From Anastatus disparis (taxonomy: Eukaryota > Arthropoda > Insecta > Hymenoptera > Eupelmidae), in contig JAFFSR010000218.1 of NCBI GenBank assembly GCA_017163975.1, positions 6,079,501 through 6,143,500 on the forward strand: a stretch of DNA of 64,000 nt. Direction: 5' to 3'. Positions 1 to 12,491 of this stretch are shown in pieces (the first letter of the stretch is position 1; every line of letters begins with the position of its first letter). Both the position numbers and the translations under genes were made by a program. The notes under the pieces were generated by a model, which saw only the letters and a list, made by a program, of their open reading frames with translations, did not search any database and was not told where the DNA came from.

Positions 1-1585
1 TCGTAACTGTGAGGTAAATTACTATAACTATCCATGTTACTATTACAGTTACTGGAAATTAACAAATCTGCACCAGCACCAAAAATCGGTCCGATATCAG
101 GATGATAACAAATTGCAAATGGTTTTTTGACAACGTCGTATTTCGTTGGAGGCACATCTTGATTATTGATTAATGTAAATAGAAAAGCTTTCTCGGACGG
201 AATGTAATGATGACCTTTGGCACTTGTTTTGCCCCAAGGTATATCACTGAAACCTCCACAAATTTCTCCTCTTGTTCCTATGGGAATTAAACAACAATAA
301 TAATTATTTAAATATCAAAAATTCATATATTACATTATTATTTTTATTCACGTTTAGTTTTAAATAAAATATTAAACTTTTATGTATTTACCTAAGGCAA
401 TGACATATGTTGGAGCAGCACCATCACAGTGTCTATGAAATGCAGAAGCTGCGTAACCATGACTCGAAGCTCTATAAATAAGACGCCAAGATTGTTTAGG
501 TACACCATACCATTGATTCAACAATCTTTGAAAACCCATTTTATCCTTGCTAAGAATTTGTGAACCAGGAAAAAGAAATGGACCAATACGAGGCTGCAAG
601 CGTTTATCTGAGCAAATATCTGCATGTTTATTTGGTAGAGCTGCATACCTAAAATATTCAAACTTATTAAATTAGTAAAATTAAATAAAAGTATATTTTT
701 ATAAAAATTTAATCAAGAAATACCTGCATACCTGTACCTTTCCAAAGATAATTCAATTGGAACAGCTCCTGTGGGCTCAACTTCTTCTGCAAAGACCTGA
801 CTATCTATTAAAAGAAGTCTTACATGATTAATAACACCTGACAAATGTTGACAAACTCTCGCTCTTTCTTCTTCTGTCCAATGCTGAGTAGGTTGAGTTA
901 CACCTGCTTGATATTTAGCCCAATTTAATACTGCTCTCCATACGTCCTCTTCTTCTAAACCCAAATAATCTGATGATATTAGTTTGATAACTGCATCTTT
1001 TGGCAAATTACAAAATGCATTTGTTTTAACTGTGTCCATAGCATTTTCTCCTATATAAGCAAAACATCGTTCTATAAATGATGAACACGCTCCTTTTCCA
1101 CCAATTACTCGTTCTTGAGCATCAAGGGCAGCAGTAAGAAGTGCACAAGCATTGCCTGGACTTAATGTCACAGATACATGCTCCTCACAGCTTCGCCTCA
1201 ATTCTTCGACACCTAATTCTTGAGCTAGTCCTAACATTTCAAATATACTACTATCTTGTAGCATTATTTTACCAGTATATACGTAATGTATAAATTGTCT
1301 AAAAGTTTCTGGATGAGCATGTGGCATTCTAATTGGTGCTGGATATCCGACTGATCCTACCTTTTTGCCACTTGAAAAACTTTTACATCTAGCTTGCATT
1401 ATTATTTTATGCGCATAAATTGGACTCTCTTCTCTTCCACAGAGAAAAACTACATCAGCTGAATCTTTATCCTCAGAAAGCCTTGCTAAATCCTCTAATA
1501 ATCTCATAACACCTGATAGATTAGCTTCGTTTGGCATAACAACTGCTCCTGCTGATGAACCCACAGCTACTGCTCTTGTTCCCAT
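1..1585 (-). CDS. BTB-BACK-TLDc domain protein, 5' part of gene
   Basis: Three coding exons read in phase on the minus strand: 1585-732, 648-392 and 277 to the window edge, with GT/AG borders at each junction. The first exon (ATG at 1585) encodes a BTB/POZ fold: the run ending ADVVFLCG, then PIYAHKIIMQARC, then RQFIHYVYTGKI. It continues into a BACK-like helical region (ALDAQE..., KLISSDYLGLEEEDVWRAV). Exons 2 and 3 encode a TLDc domain (WRLIYRASSHGYAASAFHRH, then GGFSDIPW and KAFLFTLIN). BTB-BACK proteins commonly act as Cullin-3 adaptors, and TLDc domains occur in V-ATPase-interacting and oxidation-resistance proteins; which role applies here is not shown. An acceptor lies just before the ATG (about 1605), implying an upstream non-coding exon. 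The 3' end is outside the window. Domain call firm, gene name not recognised. Confidence 0.88.
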
Positions 1586-4191
1586 GTTCCTAATTGACTA
1601 ACTGTTAACAAATATTAAATTTACATTTATATGAAGTTTAAATGATAATACTGACAATAATATTGAATAGAATATGATTTTAAATGTAAGATTATTCAAA
1701 TGTGAATAAACAAACATTTTAATATAAATTAATACATTTATTGGAATTTCATCGTAAACTGTTAAATATATTATGTTTTAATTTTAAAAAAATTGAATTA
1801 GAATCATAACAAAATTAATTGCATTTTATGAAATTATTAATATATCATAAATTATCCAAAGTATATATTTCAAATTTACTTACCCAACTCACAATTATCT
1901 TGAATTATTTTTTTTTATTCATTGAATCGTCAATAACTAAAAATCTAATTAATTAATATTTGATAGTTCCATTATAGCATATTTTATTTAACACAAAATA
2001 AATAAATTGTTTATAAATTCTAGCGTCATAGCGGCATTAGACGCATGATGGAAAAACAGGTTATGAGATTGTAATACCTGCTTTTTTTTTTGCACACACC
2101 AGACAAAAAACTGGTTCTGAATACTTCGTTTTTCTGTAACTTAATGACACGTGTGAAACTTTACATGATTGATGGAATTGAATGATGATTTTTATATTAT
2201 TCGAAGCTTTGATTTAAACCGGTATATAGTTTTTGTCAGAGTACAAATATAAACAAAGCTTTTTAAAAACACCTGTGACAACAACAACCTGTTGAATCGT
2301 CGACGAAGATGTAATGATAAACTCAATCGGTAAGTATGGTTTTTTAAATCATTGATCATATTTTTCATTTTAAGCTATTAAAATGTGGAAAAATTCGTTT
2401 TTATATTTTAAAATCGCTTAAAATTTTAATATTAAATTCTTGAAAAAATGAATGAAAATGTCAACTTGTAAAACATTTATACAGATAGTTTATACAAATT
2501 ATTATTTTGCATTGAATAAAAATACAAGTTTTTTAGTAATAACGTTAGAGAAATTTTTTTGAAAATTATAACATTTTTTTTATAATATATACTGAATATT
2601 CAAAACCTAGATACAAAAATAAAAATTAATTCAAAGTAATAATGTAAACAAATTTTTTATTCTAATAAGAATAACAGTATAACTTTTGGAATGGAATTTT
2701 ATTGATTTTGGTAATTCAATAAATAAGTTACAAATAGTCTTTAGTTTTTTTATTTATTCACAAAATCTTAAGTTCTACTCTCAATAGGAAGCGTGCATAC
2801 ACATGACACTCGGGTAAAAAAAAAGGAAGGCTTTTTTCTTTCTGTCTTCCATGCTTTTTTGACATGCGACATTGTAATTATTTTTTTTGAAATCTATAAT
2901 AATATACTCATGGATCATAAAAATCTAAATAATTTTCAATTAAGTATATCACGTGCCAAAAAAACCTCCTTCCTTCTCTATTAAAGTCGAATTTATAAAA
3001 AATCTCAGTCAACTCGAAGAATTTTCAAATAAAAATAAGGAAAATTCTTCGCGATATACGAATAGGAAGCTAGCATATGACTCGAGTCAAATAATAAAAT
3101 TTTTTGACTCAGAATAAAGTAACTAGATCGATGTATTATGCAAATAAATTGTTAAAGTGTGATGCGAATTTGTTAAAATAAAAAAAAATCACCCATTTTT
3201 ATTCTTAAGCGTTTTTGGGATTAGAATCCATTACATGAGATTCTCATAATCAATTATGCTCATATTCAAAGTGAAAATTTTAATTAATGTAATTTAAAGT
3301 AACACATATTTAAAATAAGAATGCTTTTGCAATTTTCGTAAAAATTATTTCTTTTTTCTTGTAAAAATATGGTAGTCTAAGTACTATTAATGAAAAGAAC
3401 TTGTTAAAAAATTATTTATATTCATTTTGATTCACTTTGAATGTGAGTTATTAACAATTATTTATTTTTTTATTAAATATAATATTAAATAGCCCAAAAA
3501 CGTTCTAGAATTAAAAACCGTTACAGTGCTTTGCACATTGCTCATGACAGAAGCTGCCTTTAACTATCATTTTCTTTTTCATAAATACGATTCGACTTAC
3601 ATATTTTATACATATCACTCAACGACGAATTCTTTTTACAAAAAAAAGCGTGACTTAGAGACTACTAACTAGTAAGTGGCTTTACAATTTGTACTGTCTT
3701 GCGTCGGTACATTTTCCGGCTTTTTGAGAGTCGTTTAGAGCGACGAAAGTATCACTAACGTTATACATTTATAATCCATCGCTACCGATTAACTTAAATT
3801 AATATAAATAAAAAAAACTTTTAAAATCGATGACGAAGGATTAATGAACAACATTAATGCCGTTTCCACTTTCTTATTTTCACCGTCGGTAACTTTGAGA
3901 AGTCTCAGCATTTCATAACAACTAATAAGAGATATTTTTATAAGAATAATCTCTTCACTTTTTACAGTTGATCAGATCTCTCTATATAAATATTATTTTG
4001 TTTTGTTTTTTGAGATCTGCTCTCATATTGTTGCGTAAAAATATTATGCGTTTAAGTTATGTTCTATCAGTTCGCCAAAGTTTTCATTTAAAGGCACATA
4101 CAGTATTGATTATTCCAATCGCACTAGTCTTTTGAACACATTGACGAATACCTGACAGTGGAGGAAGATTTTGGTTTATTGATGCTGTACA
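1586..4191. promoter_or_regulatory. Intergenic region with probable divergent 5' exons
   Basis: No coding exon was recognised. Two strong opposing donors face outward: on the minus strand a GTAAGT at 1883-1878 closes a likely non-coding first exon of the BTB gene, and on the plus strand a GTAAGT at 2330-2335 closes a possible first exon of an unseen plus-strand transcript. The segment between them would be a shared promoter. The plus-strand ORFs at 2793-2984 and 4158-4418 look random; the latter lies opposite the last SUN exon. The rest is AT-rich low-complexity sequence. Confidence 0.4.
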
Positions 4192-7100
4192 TCACGCGAG
4201 GTTCCCGTGAACTCGAAATCTGTAGAGGCATGTGTATTCAAGTTGTCCATGATTGCTGTGAATTCTCATCTCTACAAACTCGTACGGCTCTGTTATTGAC
4301 ATGTTCTGTAATTTTTATGAAAAATTTAGTTTCAAGAACATGTGCACATTTAGAGTTTATTTTAAAAGAAAAACGAATTGAAAAATTTAATGTATTAGAT
4401 ATTTTTCTAAAAGTTTAAGAAACTCACTTGAACTGGGAAGTATTGTAAGCTTTCATTAGAATCTAAAAATTCATATTCTCCAAACATTACTGGTTGCAAA
4501 TCATTTTCTCCTTTTAGACCCTATATAAATAAATATTTCATATTAAATGATATTTTTTTGCTTAGAAAAAGTAAAAGAAAGAATTTCTATTACATTCAAT
4601 AAAATTCCTTACCCAAACATTAAATCTCCTTGGAGCACTTTTCATTTCTCCATTAGGTAAATTGGCACGAGGCGCATGTTCAACGGTAAAACCGGTAACA
4701 TATATAAGGCTACGTAACTTGATTAATAAATAACCCGGGAAATCTTGGAAAGCCCAACACATGCCCGGCTGTAACGTGTTACCTTGAATTACAGTACGTG
4801 GATTATTACTTTCATAATAAAGAGTTAAACCCAATATTTTGAAGGCGCGTGTGTGGATGTTGTAACGCTGTGTACATCTCGTACTAATCACCTGTCCACC
4901 TTTAGAAAAACATTAAAAATTCACTTGATTATTTGATTTTGTTATTAAAAATTATTTGCATTTCTGCACATTTAATAAATTGTGTCATCACATTTAAAAT
5001 ATCGTACCTGCAGACTCTAAAGCATAATCAACTCGGCCGGTCTTATCAGCATCATAGATCTTTAATATTCCTAGAACGATCCTGCGTATTTCATCGATTC
5101 CTAAATCTGTATTTTCACCTGGTTCAGGGGTGGCAGTTTTCATTTCATTAGATTTTTCAAGTTCTTCGTGTTGAATTTTCGAATTCATAATTTGGAATAT
5201 CCTTACGACATCTTGTTTAGAGAACGCATTGCCAAAATAACCAGCAAAAACTTTATCTGCTTGTTTCTCGATATCTTCTTCATTCACAGTATTTGATGCC
5301 GTGTCACAACAAGTTTTTAATTGCGTATATAAATTTTTTAATGTTTGAAATTCTAATTTTATAAAATCAAGTTCTTCTTTTTTACATTTTTCCTTATTAT
5401 TATTTTGGTCATCTAGCTGCTGCTCCAAATTAATTAATTTTTCCTGTAATATGATAATTATATTCAGCTTTAATATTAACGTATTATTTTTTATTCAACA
5501 AATTTTTTTTCTTTACATACATCATAATGCTGCCATATATCGCTGTCGCTGCGTTTGAGTTCTTCTAAAACTTGCGTAACATTTGTTAAATGTGCCTAAA
5601 AAAAGAAAATAAAAAAATTGTTACCAAAAACATTTTTCATATTAAATTGAAAAAAAAAATCATGATTCAAAACTTTAAACCACTTACTGATTGTTCTGCT
5701 TTTGCAGTCTCTAAATGTTGAACACGACTAATTAAGAGATCGACAATATTTCTGAGTTCTTTGTGTGATGCTGATTCTTCTTGGGTGTAGCTATTTTGTA
5801 CTTTAACTGGAGTTTCCTCTTTGATATGCGACAGTATTTGTTTCGTGGCTAATGGAATGGCAGACAAAACGTATGGCAGGAGCCAGCACCCTGAAATAAA
5901 AGAAATACGAAATTTAATGTAATATATTATAATTATATTTAATATGTTGATTATAAAATATTTTTTCTTTGTAATACACATTCTTAAACAGATCATAAAC
6001 AAAGTAAAATTTAATTAATAAATTAATAAAACTTTATTAACAAAGTTGCTTTAGTTGAATTTTTAAATAAATAAATTTATTAAATATGTTTTATAATATA
6101 TATTATATTTTAGTGTAAATACATAACTACATAAATACTAGAACTTATTAAGCATTACAAAATTTGAGCACTACATGCAAAAAGTAATAGCTAATATTAA
6201 CTAATAAATCTTATACTAATGATGATGTTTGATTAAAAATAAAATATTTGTCAAAATGCCAGTTTTTAAAGTGTATTTATTAAGAAGTAAAATAAATGTT
6301 GAAATCTAAGTAATAAAAATAAGTGTTTTAAAACTAATATTAATAAATAAAAATATTTAAAAACAAACTGTACAAAAGATATTTAAAAAATAAAAAACTT
6401 TAAAATGAAAAAAAAAAATAATATTAAAGAAATCATTTTATAATCACCATTTGTTTTTAAAGTTCATTCTATCACGAAATTACGTATACGTCAAAATTTG
6501 TACCAAACAAATAGTTTATGACGACCGTTTTTCCATTCATTTATACAGTTTCTAAATATTTTACAATTTAAAAAAAATCATTAATGATAAAATCAAAAAC
6601 TGAGAGAGAAGGATAGACGAAGTTTTATAACTCACCCGGTATCCGGGGTAAACAGCGCAGCTTCATATTGACATTTTATTGCTTCAGAGCTTTCGGAGCC
6701 TTCCTCTCGATATGTAAGCCGCCACTCTAACTTATTTTTTTTTAATAACAACACACTCCTCTCTATCCTTCTCCCGTTAAATAAATTTTTTTTTCAACAT
6801 GTCCACGATTCAATTCACTGCGAAACGTTTTTACTTTTTTTTCTTTTGCATTTAAATTATAAACCTTCCTTTTTAATTACTCTAATCAAGTGTCAATGTT
6901 GCTTATATATAATATATAAAAATTTTATTCTCTTTGTCTACGTTGAAAAACTTAATATTAACGTAATGCCCTTTTTTAATTAGTAAACAAATGCAAGCGT
7001 TAGAATGAAATGCAAGCCAAAGAAATGTATCCATAAATGAAAAAAAAAATTAGAAACACCATATATAGTATACGACATAAACGATTAAATACTCTATTTA

Positions 7101-10100
7101 ATCTAATAACAAACTAAATGCCCAATGTAAATTGGTATTTTAATGTTTTTAATTTTGACTTATAAGCTCTTTATTATTTGACTTTAAATATTAATCTTGG
7201 AAGGCACAATACTTATATCAGTTATAAATCAACAGTATTATTATTTTTTAGTTATTATTACTATTATCATTGCAATCAATGATTCCAAACTTAAATTATA
7301 ATTTTTTAGTTCCACACATGTAAAGAAAATACGTGCAAAAATAAATAATTCTATGTTAACAAAAGAAAGCGTTTTTCTAATGTAAAAATAATCTTTAAGC
7401 ACATAACAATAATATCTACTTTCGTGATAATAATGATATAAATGTTAATTTTTTTTTAACGTGAAAAGCAAAATAATCCCGTCATAAACTTTGATAAATT
7501 ATTAATCTAAAAAGTTAGCACACACAAGCCCAAAACATCAATAAAAATTTCTCAATAAAGATAATGAAACTCTATGAATTGACTCTGTCTTTGATAACAT
7601 TATAAATTTCATCAAAGCAAGCAATTTTAGGAAGCCTCTTAATATAATGATAAATACATAAAGTTGTTAGTTAATGTTAATGAAAAAAAATCTATTGCTT
7701 ATGATAAATAAAAAAAAAGGGAAAACAAAATGCAGGTAACTTAAGGACTAGTCCCAGCCAAGATTTGGCAGAGATGGTAAAGTAACGTTCACAGTAGGTA
7801 ATGATGGCAAAGATACGTTTTTCAAAGTTGACAAATACTTGTAGAATAATTCATAATCGACAAATGTAATATTGACAATGTTACCGCTAGTTTCGGTAAC
7901 GCTATCGCGTACGTTTCGCAGATAATTTAGACAAGTAAAAGTATGCATATGTGCAATGTAAGCGCCTGAAACAAAAGTAGAAAGGAGTTCCGAACTAAGT
8001 CTAAGAAAATAAAAGGATTTTTAAGGATATGATCAATACTATAAAAAAAAATTATCTTAAATTATCTGAGATTTCAAAAATAAAATTTATAACATATTAT
8101 TTTATGCTATTGCAAGAATTATATTTTTAAGATAATCTTTTTTATTTAAGTTTTTTTGTAAAAATGATTAATTATTCTCAGATAAATAATGATAAAAAAT
8201 ATATTTTTGAGCTTATGTGCAACTTTAAACTATAAATTTATGTTTAATTATTAATCCACATATGATTTAACAGATGCAACAGAACTTTTTATATAATTAT
8301 TATTTAATTATTTTGAAATACTTTTCCAATAAAAAAAAGATACAAAGCGTTACTACTTTTGTTTTGTGCTGTAAGTCATTTTTACAAAACAATTTATAAA
8401 TAAACTAAAAATTTCTAATTTTAAAGTGACGATGTTTGCTCATATCTAATTTTTTTTACTACTAATACTTTACTAATATTTACATTACATTATATTTTTG
8501 TCAACTTACCAAGCATTACAGCAAGTGGAAGAAGTACAAGCCAAAGTATTTTTGCACGACGTCCTTGGACTCGTTTTCGAATATTGGAAGATCTGCTTAA
8601 TAACCATGAGTCAAGAAGTAAAACTTTGACAAATAATAAATACATGCGCTGCATAACAGAATCAATCTGTCGTTGAAATCGACTCCATTTTGTCTCTGCA
8701 AATAAATATTATAATACATTTGCATATCCTTTCAATATTACCGACAATAATTCTTATTTGAAATGTCAATAAATAAAACTGTTTATTTTGAAGCATTGAA
8801 TACAACGCTTTACAATTCAAATTAATTTTTACAAAAATTTAAGAATAAAACAATAAAAAGATTAGTAAAAACATTATTTTAATAGATTAGAATAAATTAT
8901 TTTTGATAAAAGTAAATACCTTCATAGTGACGGTAATAATGACTAGTACTAGAAAACTCTTGCTTCATAAATCGGCCAAATGTAATAAAATGTAGAAAGG
9001 AATAAAACCACGTAGATAACCGATTACTACTAGTTCTTTGAGTATTCCTTAAATTGTATCTATGATTCGATACTGCAACTGCTTCATCTAACTCTGTATC
9101 GGAATCCAAATTATCTGTGTAATTGTAACGATTAACATTGTTTGAATTTAAAAGAGGATTCGCCCATGTTTCATATCTGGAAAAAATTGTTTTAAAGTCT
9201 CATTAATTACTTAAAATTTATAAATAATTTTTAAACTGATTACAAATTATAAAAGATAAAGAAGTAAAGAAAAAACAACAAACCTTTCATTGACTTGGTT
9301 ATCATGAGAGGAATCGTAAACTAACTCGCGATGAGTTTTGTACTGTTCAACTTGAGTCCTTTTATAAATAATTGACTGACCAGCAGTATTTGAGCCTCTG
9401 ATGTGCGGTAATACTTGTGGAACTACATCCTTAAAATAAATTAAAAAGTAATTTTTAAAATTTTATCAATTATTAAAAGTATATATTAATATGTGTCAAA
9501 TAGTTTATAAGCTTTGAATATCTTTTTTTATTTTGTTAATAAATCTAAAACTATAAATAAATTACAATTTTTCTTTGATTTACAAAACATTATCTGAATT
9601 TAAATTTTGCTTTAAAAAAGAAGAAACAGAACGTTATCATCTCAAATAAGAGTATAAAAAGGAAAGGGAATAATCACCAAGTTTCTCATTCTTTCTTACC
9701 GATAAGTCACGGCGTATCGTATTTGCATCCATAGTGTTAGTTTCTTCATTAAAGCTTTCTTTAGACGATTGACTGTTAGAGGTTTGGCTACCAGAATAAT
9801 AGCTGTTATTGTCTGAACGTAGCGAACGTCTTGACATATTAGGTATAGCCATAACACCTGGTGCAACTTCGTAACGGCATGTTGACGCTTGTGAATACGT
9901 GTAGTCTGTTTTTGGAAACTTACTAAAATTAAAGTAAAATAAATTTTTAAAAATTAAGTTACGTTAATAAAAAATACTTTCCATCTACGTTGTAAAATTA
10001 AAATTTTGCCGAAAGACTAATACGCGCGAACTGGGCAGGGCTTACAGGAAGAAACTACTATTTGATTAAACACAAAGCATTGACAAATCGTGTATATAAA

Positions 10101-12491
10101 GAGAGGTCAAGTGCCCTTGTTGGTAAACACAATTGAATAATTGCAGAGGACTCTCATGGAGACCGAGTTTTATCAAATGTTTTATAAACGTGGGATATTT
10201 AAAATTTGAAATTAAAATTTATTGTATAAAATTTTATTTGGTGATAAATTTTTTTGACATTATTTTTATAAGCGATCGTGAATTTCTTTTGTATTATTGT
10301 AATATTTAATTACTTCAGTTTGTAAATTACATATGTAAATAATTCTTTTTATTAAATAAAATTTCTGGTTTTCATTGATTTTTTAATTAAAGTTAGTTAA
10401 TATTTCAACAAAAATTTTTAACATTTTCATAATTTTTCTATTAAGTATTTTAAAATAAATATTGTTTTTTTTTTAATAAAAGTATAATCAAGTGTTTAAT
10501 AAATGAAATTTGTTTATTTAAAAATTATAAAATCATAATATTATTTGAAAAATAGATAATCAGAGACTTAAATTTAAAATTAGACATTTATAATAATAGT
10601 TCAATCAAAGATTGCTGATCGTTTATATTTTGAATAATATTGACTTTTAATTTTTAGGTTTGTAAATAAATTATGTTTTTAAAGCACTTGTAAAGCTTTT
10701 TAATAAAAAAGAGTAAATGTCATAACATTCAATAAATAATATTTAATAGTAAGATCATCAAAATTTTGGATTGAAATGATTGTCAATAATTTAATTAAGA
10801 TTCTTCCTATAAATTTTAATCACTTTATATTATTGTTAAAAATAATTTTATTTTTTCTATATTTAGAAAAAAGTTAATTTTTTAATTGAAAATCATATAA
10901 AGTTACAATTTAATATTACAGAAGATAAACAGAAAATCATTGAAAAGGTCTCTTAATGAAAACATGATAAAATCTTTACTGATAAATGGAAAAGATAATA
11001 TTACTAGGTATTATCAAAGATTATTGATTTTCTTGAAACTAATTTGTACATTGAATAAAACAAAATATAAAAATTATTTGTGTAATATTGAGTCGGTCTG
11101 TGGCTCATTCGGTAGAGCGTTGGATTCGTAATCTCGAGGTTCCGAGTTCGAATCCCGCTCTTGGCCGATTGATACAAGCACCACTGTACGTTACATGTGC
11201 TTTGTTCACAAACACACTTACGAGCTCCGTCGCTGATTAGCATAGCAATAATAGCATAGCATAAATATAGCGACGTTAAAAAAAAAAAAAAAATTTGTGT
11301 AATCATTAAACTATATATTCAAATGTATTATTAGCATTTAGAAGTTATTTTTTTATAAACCGAAATAAAGAAAACTAAACAAAATTATATTAATCAATTT
11401 GTTATAAATCTATCCTTCCTTTCAATTACTATTTTTCATAAAACTAAATATATTTTTATCATAAACTAGAATAAGTGGAGTAATAAAAATTGTGTAACAA
11501 AAACTTACTTCCAATATTCGCCTTGTTGCTTATAAAATTCATAAGCAGATCCTGGCCTACTAGGCACATCTTCTCTATCACCTTCTTCAGATGAATAATC
11601 ACTTGTTATAGTCCTCTTTGGAGTGATACTTTCTCTTTTTCTTTCCTTTGTTTCAGACTTTGTATCTGAAGAATCATCCTTAGCTTCATTTTGTCCATTA
11701 GCTAAAATTTGTTTTCTTACCCTTTGACGCTCTGAGCGACGTTCAACTTTTCTTGTACTTTTTGTAAAAGTCATTGATTTTTCTGACGTTTTGTTTTGAG
11801 TCTCGGAAATACTCTCTGTCAATGTATCATCTTTTTGTTCATTTATAGTATCCATATTTTTGGTACGAGCTTTTATAACACTGCTGGGTCTGAAATTGAA
11901 AGCCAATCATTTGTTTAATGTACACATTTGAAAAATATTTATTGTTAGGTCTTTTTAAATTATAAGCTAGATTAAAGTTTTATGGCTATATTTTTATTTT
12001 TCTAAAGATAAGGTATTAATACAGATAAGTTGAATACCTAAAGAATTAGAGCAAAAAATAAGAATAAATAAAAATGTAAGGAATTAAAGATATTTTAATT
12101 AAAAAAGAATGAATTGTTTTTAAATACTAAGTTGTCATGAGTTTGACAAAGTTCTTTATTAGTTATTGAACTTTTAAGAAAAACAATATTAATTGTTATT
12201 TAAGTATTAATTTAAAATACAAATACTCAAATTTCTTATTTTTTTTTATTTTTCATGAATTTTTAAGAAATATAGTTAAATTGATACTTACAAAGATTTT
12301 GAAGTTGATCTTCTATTACTACTGCTAACTTCTCCAGGAGTCATAGACCGATCTCTGCTTCTACTTCTAAGATCATAATGGTGTTCGGTGTCTTCGTTTT
12401 CTGTGATTGTACGACTAAGTAACTGTGGTGTTTCTGACCTCGATCGACTCCTACTTCTCAATTCATATTCTTTCTGTTGATCACCTTCCAT
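4192..12491 (-). CDS. koi: SUN-domain nuclear envelope protein (klaroid/SUN1-2 type)
   Basis: Coding exons on the minus strand: 12491-12292, 11889-11509, 9922-9700, 9429-9284, 9176-8920, 8695-8510, 5890-5688, 5595-5521, 5443-5008, 4899-4613, 4520-4428 and 4305-4192. They total 2601 nt in one frame, giving 866 residues, and every junction is GT/AG with matching phase. The N-terminus is basic and serine-rich, with LRSRSR-type motifs. A hydrophobic segment at about 450-480 (AKILWLVLLPLAVML, then CWLLPYVLSAIP) is the transmembrane helix. A coiled-coil stalk follows, then a SUN domain covering the last ~170 residues (DYALESAGG, PGMCWAFQDFPGYLLIKLRS, TGFTVEHAPRANLPNGEMKS, ending YTCLYRFRVHG). Family role: inner nuclear membrane half of the LINC complex, binding KASH proteins in the perinuclear space. 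The size favours klaroid over the short testis SUN paralogue spag4; that choice of symbol is inference. Two alternative exons are listed separately. Confidence 0.9.
6636..6666 (-). CDS. koi: Alternative first coding exon of the SUN gene (short isoform)
   Basis: An ATG at 6666 opens a 31-nt coding stretch (MKLRCLPRIP) ending at a strong donor (GTGAGT from 6635). Its phase exactly fits the acceptor at 5890, giving MKLRCLPRIPG-CWLLPYVLSAIP... and a 412-residue protein with half of the transmembrane segment, the coiled coil and the SUN domain but no nucleoplasmic part. Just upstream, a four-codon mini-ORF (ATG TCA ATA TGA) overlaps this start codon through ATGA, a layout that could affect translation. 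The surrounding 6640-6740 block is noticeably less AT-rich than the intron. The promoter itself was not identified. Confidence 0.5.
7748..7965 (-). CDS. koi: Alternative terminal exon of the SUN gene (SUN-less isoform)
   Basis: The acceptor (tttcag) before 7965 is in the same phase as the acceptor of the downstream SUN exon at 5890, so the transmembrane exon 8695-8510 can join either one. The join gives ...AVML-GAYIAHMHTF, a continued helix, then a luminal tail of about 70 residues with several N-x-S/T sites and a duplicated LPSLP motif (LPSLPTVNVT, LPSLPNLGW), ending in a stop at 7750-7748. The resulting 536-residue product would be anchored in the membrane but lack the coiled coil and the SUN domain. 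No good donor is seen at its end, so it reads as a terminal exon. Its use in vivo is inferred. Confidence 0.65.
11092..11293 (+). mobile_element. tRNA-derived SINE, full-length copy
   Basis: The head carries a pol III A-box (TGGCTCATTCGG) and B-box (GAGTTCGAATCCC) in a tRNA-like context that resembles a Thr(CGT)-type tRNA but does not fold as an intact one. A shared tail follows (CAAGCACCACTGTA, CTTTGTTCAC, GCGACGTTAA) and then a run of A. The same head and tail recur at 16.1 and 16.4 kb. It sits in the intron between SUN exons 11509 and 9922. Confidence 0.85.

Noticed and set aside
4158..4418. Plus-strand 86-residue ORF
   Set aside because: Antisense to the last SUN exons, which are well supported.
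11100..11170. Functional tRNA gene
   Set aside because: A and B boxes are present, but the anticodon stem does not pair well, and the same head is followed by a common tail and A-run in several copies, so it is a SINE.
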